DNA of 8,770 bases. Origin: Candidatus Aminicenantota bacterium. Lineage in GTDB: Bacteria; Acidobacteriota; Aminicenantia; Aminicenantales; Saccharicenantaceae. The notes beneath the pieces are model-generated. The model was not told the origin of the DNA and made no database searches. It saw only the letters and a list, made by a program, of their open reading frames with translations. Location of the stretch: positions 1 through 8,770 of the forward strand of contig JALHVH010000317.1 in NCBI GenBank assembly GCA_022867105.1. The letters are read 5' to 3'. Positions 7,201-8,770 of the stretch are shown here, piece after piece; the stretch's first letter is position 1, and each line of letters opens with the position of its first letter. A program made the translations under genes and the position numbers.

Positions 7201-7266
7201 GGGCCCTCCTTACGTCCTGTTGGTCAGACCTATTTTTTTGTTTCATCCAAACTCCGGTAGGCGAAT

Positions 7267-7296
7267 AGTATTGTCCTCGACGCGGGACGTTGTCAA
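7267..7296 (-). promoter_or_regulatory. Promoter candidate for the SDR gene
   Basis: On the minus strand a perfect -35 TTGACA (7296-7291) is followed after 18 nt by AATACT (7272-7267, four of six). The predicted start is near 7260, giving a leader of about 60 nt before the SDR ATG at 7200. The -10 could instead be TACTAT two bases further downstream. Confidence 0.45.
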
Positions 7297-7331
7297 ATCG
7301 AGTCATGGTCACGTCCCGGACCCGGCTTTAC

Positions 7332-7478
7332 ATGTCCCGGAAATCTTGTTATGAGGTGCATCCCGTAACGTTCGTGGCCGGGGGCGCCAAGCTCATCGGC
7401 CGCGTCATTCTCGAGGAAGGGGCCAGCTGGCTTTGGGAAGCCTGCCTCAGGGACGGGATAGTCCGGTTCCCGAAATAA
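7332..7478 (+). pseudogene. Truncated gamma-carbonic-anhydrase / hexapeptide-repeat protein remnant
   Basis: The frame ending at TAA 7476-7478 encodes YEVHPVTFVAGGAKLIGRV followed by ILEEGASWLWEACLRDGIVRF. This closely resembles the N-terminal segment of gamma-class carbonic anhydrase-like left-handed beta-helix proteins, which typically reads HPTAFVAPGA..IGDV..GEGASVW..AVLRGD. Those proteins are about 170-190 aa, whereas this stops after about 49 residues (or 63 codons from a TTG at 7290). The rest of the beta-helix is missing and the next gene, in the opposite direction, begins at once. No ATG in the frame has a Shine-Dalgarno, and the SDR promoter candidate lies over the TTG. It is best read as a decayed gene fragment with the 3' part deleted. 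A short functional ORF is less likely. The similarity is judged from memory of the family pattern. Confidence 0.5.
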
Positions 7479-7480
7479 TA

Positions 7481-7498
7481 GCTGACGACGCCGTCAGC
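7481..7498 (-). terminator. Intrinsic terminator candidate for the lipid kinase gene
   Basis: GCTGACG (7481-7487) and CGTCAGC (7492-7498) form a perfect 7-bp stem with a 4-nt loop. It includes the kinase stop codon (7494-7496). On the minus strand the stem is followed by TATTATTTC, a fair U-rich tract. On the plus strand it lies just after the stop of the truncated remnant, but without a T-run on that side. Confidence 0.5.
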
Positions 7499-8426
7499 AG
7501 ACGAGGTCCAACGCCCGCGGAAGGACCTTGAAGGTGACCCTTTCGAACTTTTCGGGACGCTCCGCGCCGCCGATGATCTCGCCGTCGGCCTGGACCTCGA
7601 ACGGCGTTTCCGAGGAGACTTCGAAGCTTGAGGACCGCAGGAGCCGGACCTCTTTCATCGTTCCATGCCTCCCCTTTCCCGCAAGCCACGCGATCCGGGC
7701 CAGGCGGCCGAAGGAGCACATCCCGATGAGGCAGGCGTCCAGGCTCCCGTCGTCAGGAAGGGCCTCGGGCGCGATCAGCTTCCCCGTCGCCCAGTAGCGG
7801 ATGTTGCTGAAGACGGCCGCGACGAAATCGCCGCGGACGGTTCCGGCTTCCAGGTCCATCGTCAACGACAGCGGAAGAATCCCGGAGCGGTAGGACCTGA
7901 TGACCCCGAGGACACCGGCGAGCGTTTGCCGCCGGCCGAGAGCCGGCTTCCGGCGGGCCAGAGCGTCCACATATCCGTTCACTTGGGCCCCCAGCCCGAC
8001 GTTGGCCTGGCCAAGGAAATAGCGGAGCGTCTCGCTCCCCTGGACGATGCATCCCAGGTCCACGCGCCGGCTCCATCCCCGCTTCAGGGTCCGGCAGGCC
8101 TTTTCCAGAGAATCCACGTTGAATTCCCTGTCGATATCATTAGAGGAACCGACACCGATCATCCCGAACCTTGCGACCGCGCCCGCCTTGACGATCTCGT
8201 TCACGATCAGGTGGAAGGTGGAATCGCCGCCCGCGCCGACAACCGTCGAACGGTTCCGGGCATGCTCCCGGGCCAAGGCCCTCAGCTCTTCCTCGCTCCC
8301 CGTCACGAACAGGTCATACGGGACGCCGTTCTCTCGGAGGCAGGCCTCAACCCGGTCTTTCATGCCCATGGCTTTTCCCCGCCCCGCTGAGGGATTGAAC
8401 AGGACGGCGGCCCTGTCCTTCGTCAT
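7494..8426 (-). CDS. Diacylglycerol kinase / lipid kinase family protein (DAGKc fold)
   Basis: A 310-aa protein of the DAGK/sphingosine-kinase/YegS family, which phosphorylates membrane lipids such as diacylglycerol. It shows NPSAGRGKA (11-19), a nucleotide-loop motif GGDST (66-70) where the family norm is GGDGT, and GVGSSND (91-97) where the norm is close to GTGND. Later come the family-typical N-V-G-L-G segment (142-146), LPDDGSLDACLI (223-234) and FEVQADGEIIGG (276-287), close to the usual DGE motif. Length is normal for the family. I chose the ATG at 8426 because MTKDRAAVLFNPSAG is the usual N-terminus and GGGAAGG precedes it. An upstream in-frame ATG at 8540 would add 38 unlike residues and lies inside the promoter -35. 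The two motif changes leave catalytic activity uncertain. No membrane segment is visible, so it is probably cytosolic or peripheral. Confidence 0.88.
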   Translation of the reverse strand: MTKDRAAVLFNPSAGRGKAMGMKDRVEACLRENGVPYDLFVTGSEEELRALAREHARNRSTVVGAGGDSTFHLIVNEIVKAGAVARFGMIGVGSSNDIDREFNVDSLEKACRTLKRGWSRRVDLGCIVQGSETLRYFLGQANVGLGAQVNGYVDALARRKPALGRRQTLAGVLGVIRSYRSGILPLSLTMDLEAGTVRGDFVAAVFSNIRYWATGKLIAPEALPDDGSLDACLIGMCSFGRLARIAWLAGKGRHGTMKEVRLLRSSSFEVSSETPFEVQADGEIIGGAERPEKFERVTFKVLPRALDLVC

Positions 8427-8511
8427 CGGACCTTCCCGGCTTTCTGCTCGAAATTCTGCTGCCAGAGGATGAGGCCATTGGCCACGGTTCCCATGGGTCG
8501 CATTTCTTTTG

Positions 8512-8540
8512 CTTATACCACACCGAAACCGGGGAGACAA
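8512..8540 (-). promoter_or_regulatory. Promoter candidate for the lipid kinase gene
   Basis: On the minus strand TTGTCT (8540-8535) is followed after exactly 17 nt by TATAAG (8517-8512). Transcription would start near 8505, giving a leader of about 80 nt before the ATG at 8426. Its presence argues against the longer reading frame starting at 8540. Confidence 0.5.
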
Positions 8541-8558
8541 GACGGACTCCTAAACCTG

Positions 8559-8646
8559 AAATTGCCGATAGGAGGTGAGTCGGAATTCCGGGAATCACCA
8601 GAAGTCGGCGTCATCGCTTGAGAAGAAAGAATGCTATCGGCAATTT
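8559..8646. repeat. 88-bp element bounded by a 13-bp perfect inverted repeat
   Basis: AAATTGCCGATAG (8559-8571) is perfectly complementary to CTATCGGCAATTT (8634-8646), and the right arm runs on into six Ts (8644-8649). The 62 bases between hold a 10-bp palindrome CGGAATTCCG (8581-8590) inside a GGTGA/TCACC pair (8574-8578 with 8595-8599). The element sits between the -35 boxes of two divergent promoters. It could be a paired operator site, a structured RNA with a terminator-like end, or a small non-autonomous mobile element, though I see no target-site duplication. The rest of 8427-8720 holds the two promoters and no gene I can support. Confidence 0.55.
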
Positions 8647-8669
8647 TTTGGGCATAAAGTCCCTGTGGA

Positions 8670-8698
8670 TTGAAAGATGGGGACTTCTGTTGTATAAG
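8670..8698 (+). promoter_or_regulatory. Promoter candidate for the DUF1015-family gene
   Basis: TTGAAA (8670-8675) and TATAAG (8693-8698) are 17 nt apart. The expected start is near 8705, leaving a short leader of about 16 nt that contains the ribosome-binding site AAGGAAAG before the ATG at 8721. The -10 hexamer is the same as that of the divergent kinase promoter. Confidence 0.55.
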
Positions 8699-8720
8699 AA
8701 TCTCTTGGAAAGGAAAGATC

Positions 8721-8770
8721 ATGAGGACCTATGAATCGATCCGTCTCGGGATACCCGAGATCCTGCTCCC
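8721..8770 (+). CDS. N-terminus of a DUF1015-family protein (cut by window edge)
   Basis: Seventeen residues are visible, MRTYESIRLGIPEILLP. The pattern of a short start followed by IPEILLP is how many DUF1015 proteins begin, just before their conserved WAVVACDQ segment, which here would lie beyond the window. The biochemical role of that family is not established to my knowledge. The ATG is preceded by a purine-rich AAGGAAAG at a proper distance, and a well-formed promoter lies just upstream. The gene is divergent from the lipid kinase and separated from it by the inverted-repeat element. Assignment rests on a very short stretch. Confidence 0.5.
   Translation, partial: MRTYESIRLGIPEILL

Noticed and set aside
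6373..7260. 295-codon plus-strand frame covering the SDR gene
   Set aside because: It lies opposite a complete SDR with all catalytic residues. The translation is rich in Gly, Asp, Pro and Arg with no domain, as expected for a shadow frame.
8427..8540. Longer N-terminus for the lipid kinase (ATG at 8540)
   Set aside because: The 38 extra residues look unlike the family, the ATG falls inside a -35 box, and the ATG at 8426 has a Shine-Dalgarno and the usual family start.
8513..8722. 69-codon minus-strand frame across the divergent control region
   Set aside because: It overlaps two promoters and the inverted repeat, has no ribosome-binding site support, and its product is not protein-like.
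1..8770. CRISPR array, insertion sequence or prophage genes
   Set aside because: I saw no regularly spaced direct repeats and no transposase, integrase or phage-like protein on either strand.

Overview
This is a GC-rich bacterial window, clearly above 60% G+C by eye over most of its length, with a short AT-richer stretch at the left edge. No marker gene fixes the taxon. The long secreted Asp-box (BNR/VPS10-like) protein and the start of a DUF1015 protein fit Acidobacteriota or Candidatus Aminicenantes, which is inference only. Four full-length protein genes are clear. There is also one probable small leader ORF, one gene remnant and a partial gene at each edge.

Layout, left to right. (i) 3-125 (+): C-terminal end of an unrecognised gene in AT-rich DNA, followed by a spacer with a nested inverted repeat. 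(ii) 255-2756 (-): a SecA paralogue of SecA2 type, with a shortened helical-wing region, no zinc-binding C-terminal linker and a C-terminal hydrophobic segment. (iii) 2806-3021 (-): a 71-codon ORF just upstream of secA2, encoding a membrane segment and a proline-rich tail. Its last four codons can pair with the secA2 ribosome-binding site. (iv) 3153-6446 (+): a 1097-aa secreted Asp-box beta-propeller protein, transcribed divergently from secA2. (v) 6448-7200 (-): an SDR oxidoreductase whose stop codon lies 1 nt from that of the beta-propeller gene. (vi) 7332-7478 (+): an apparent remnant of a gamma-carbonic-anhydrase/hexapeptide-repeat gene. (vii) 7494-8426 (-): a diacylglycerol/lipid kinase with altered nucleotide-binding motifs. 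(viii) 8427-8720: a divergent control region with two sigma70-type promoters flanking a 13-bp perfect inverted repeat. (ix) 8721-8770 (+): the start of a DUF1015-family gene.

The most interesting part is the secA2 leader at 2757-3058. A good promoter (TTGACC-N18-TAAAAT) ends 7 nt before the ATG of the 71-codon ORF, so that ORF may be leaderless. Its product has a cationic N-terminus, one long hydrophobic segment and a C-terminal tail containing APPGP and a final PPLSA. The codons for the last four residues form the 5' arm of an 11-bp stem whose 3' arm covers most of the secA2 Shine-Dalgarno. This matches the logic of SecM-secA, in which a nascent exported peptide that stalls the ribosome unmasks the secA start. 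The layout is read directly from the sequence; stalling and regulation are hypotheses. The divergently encoded secreted propeller protein is a natural but unproven candidate client of the translocase.
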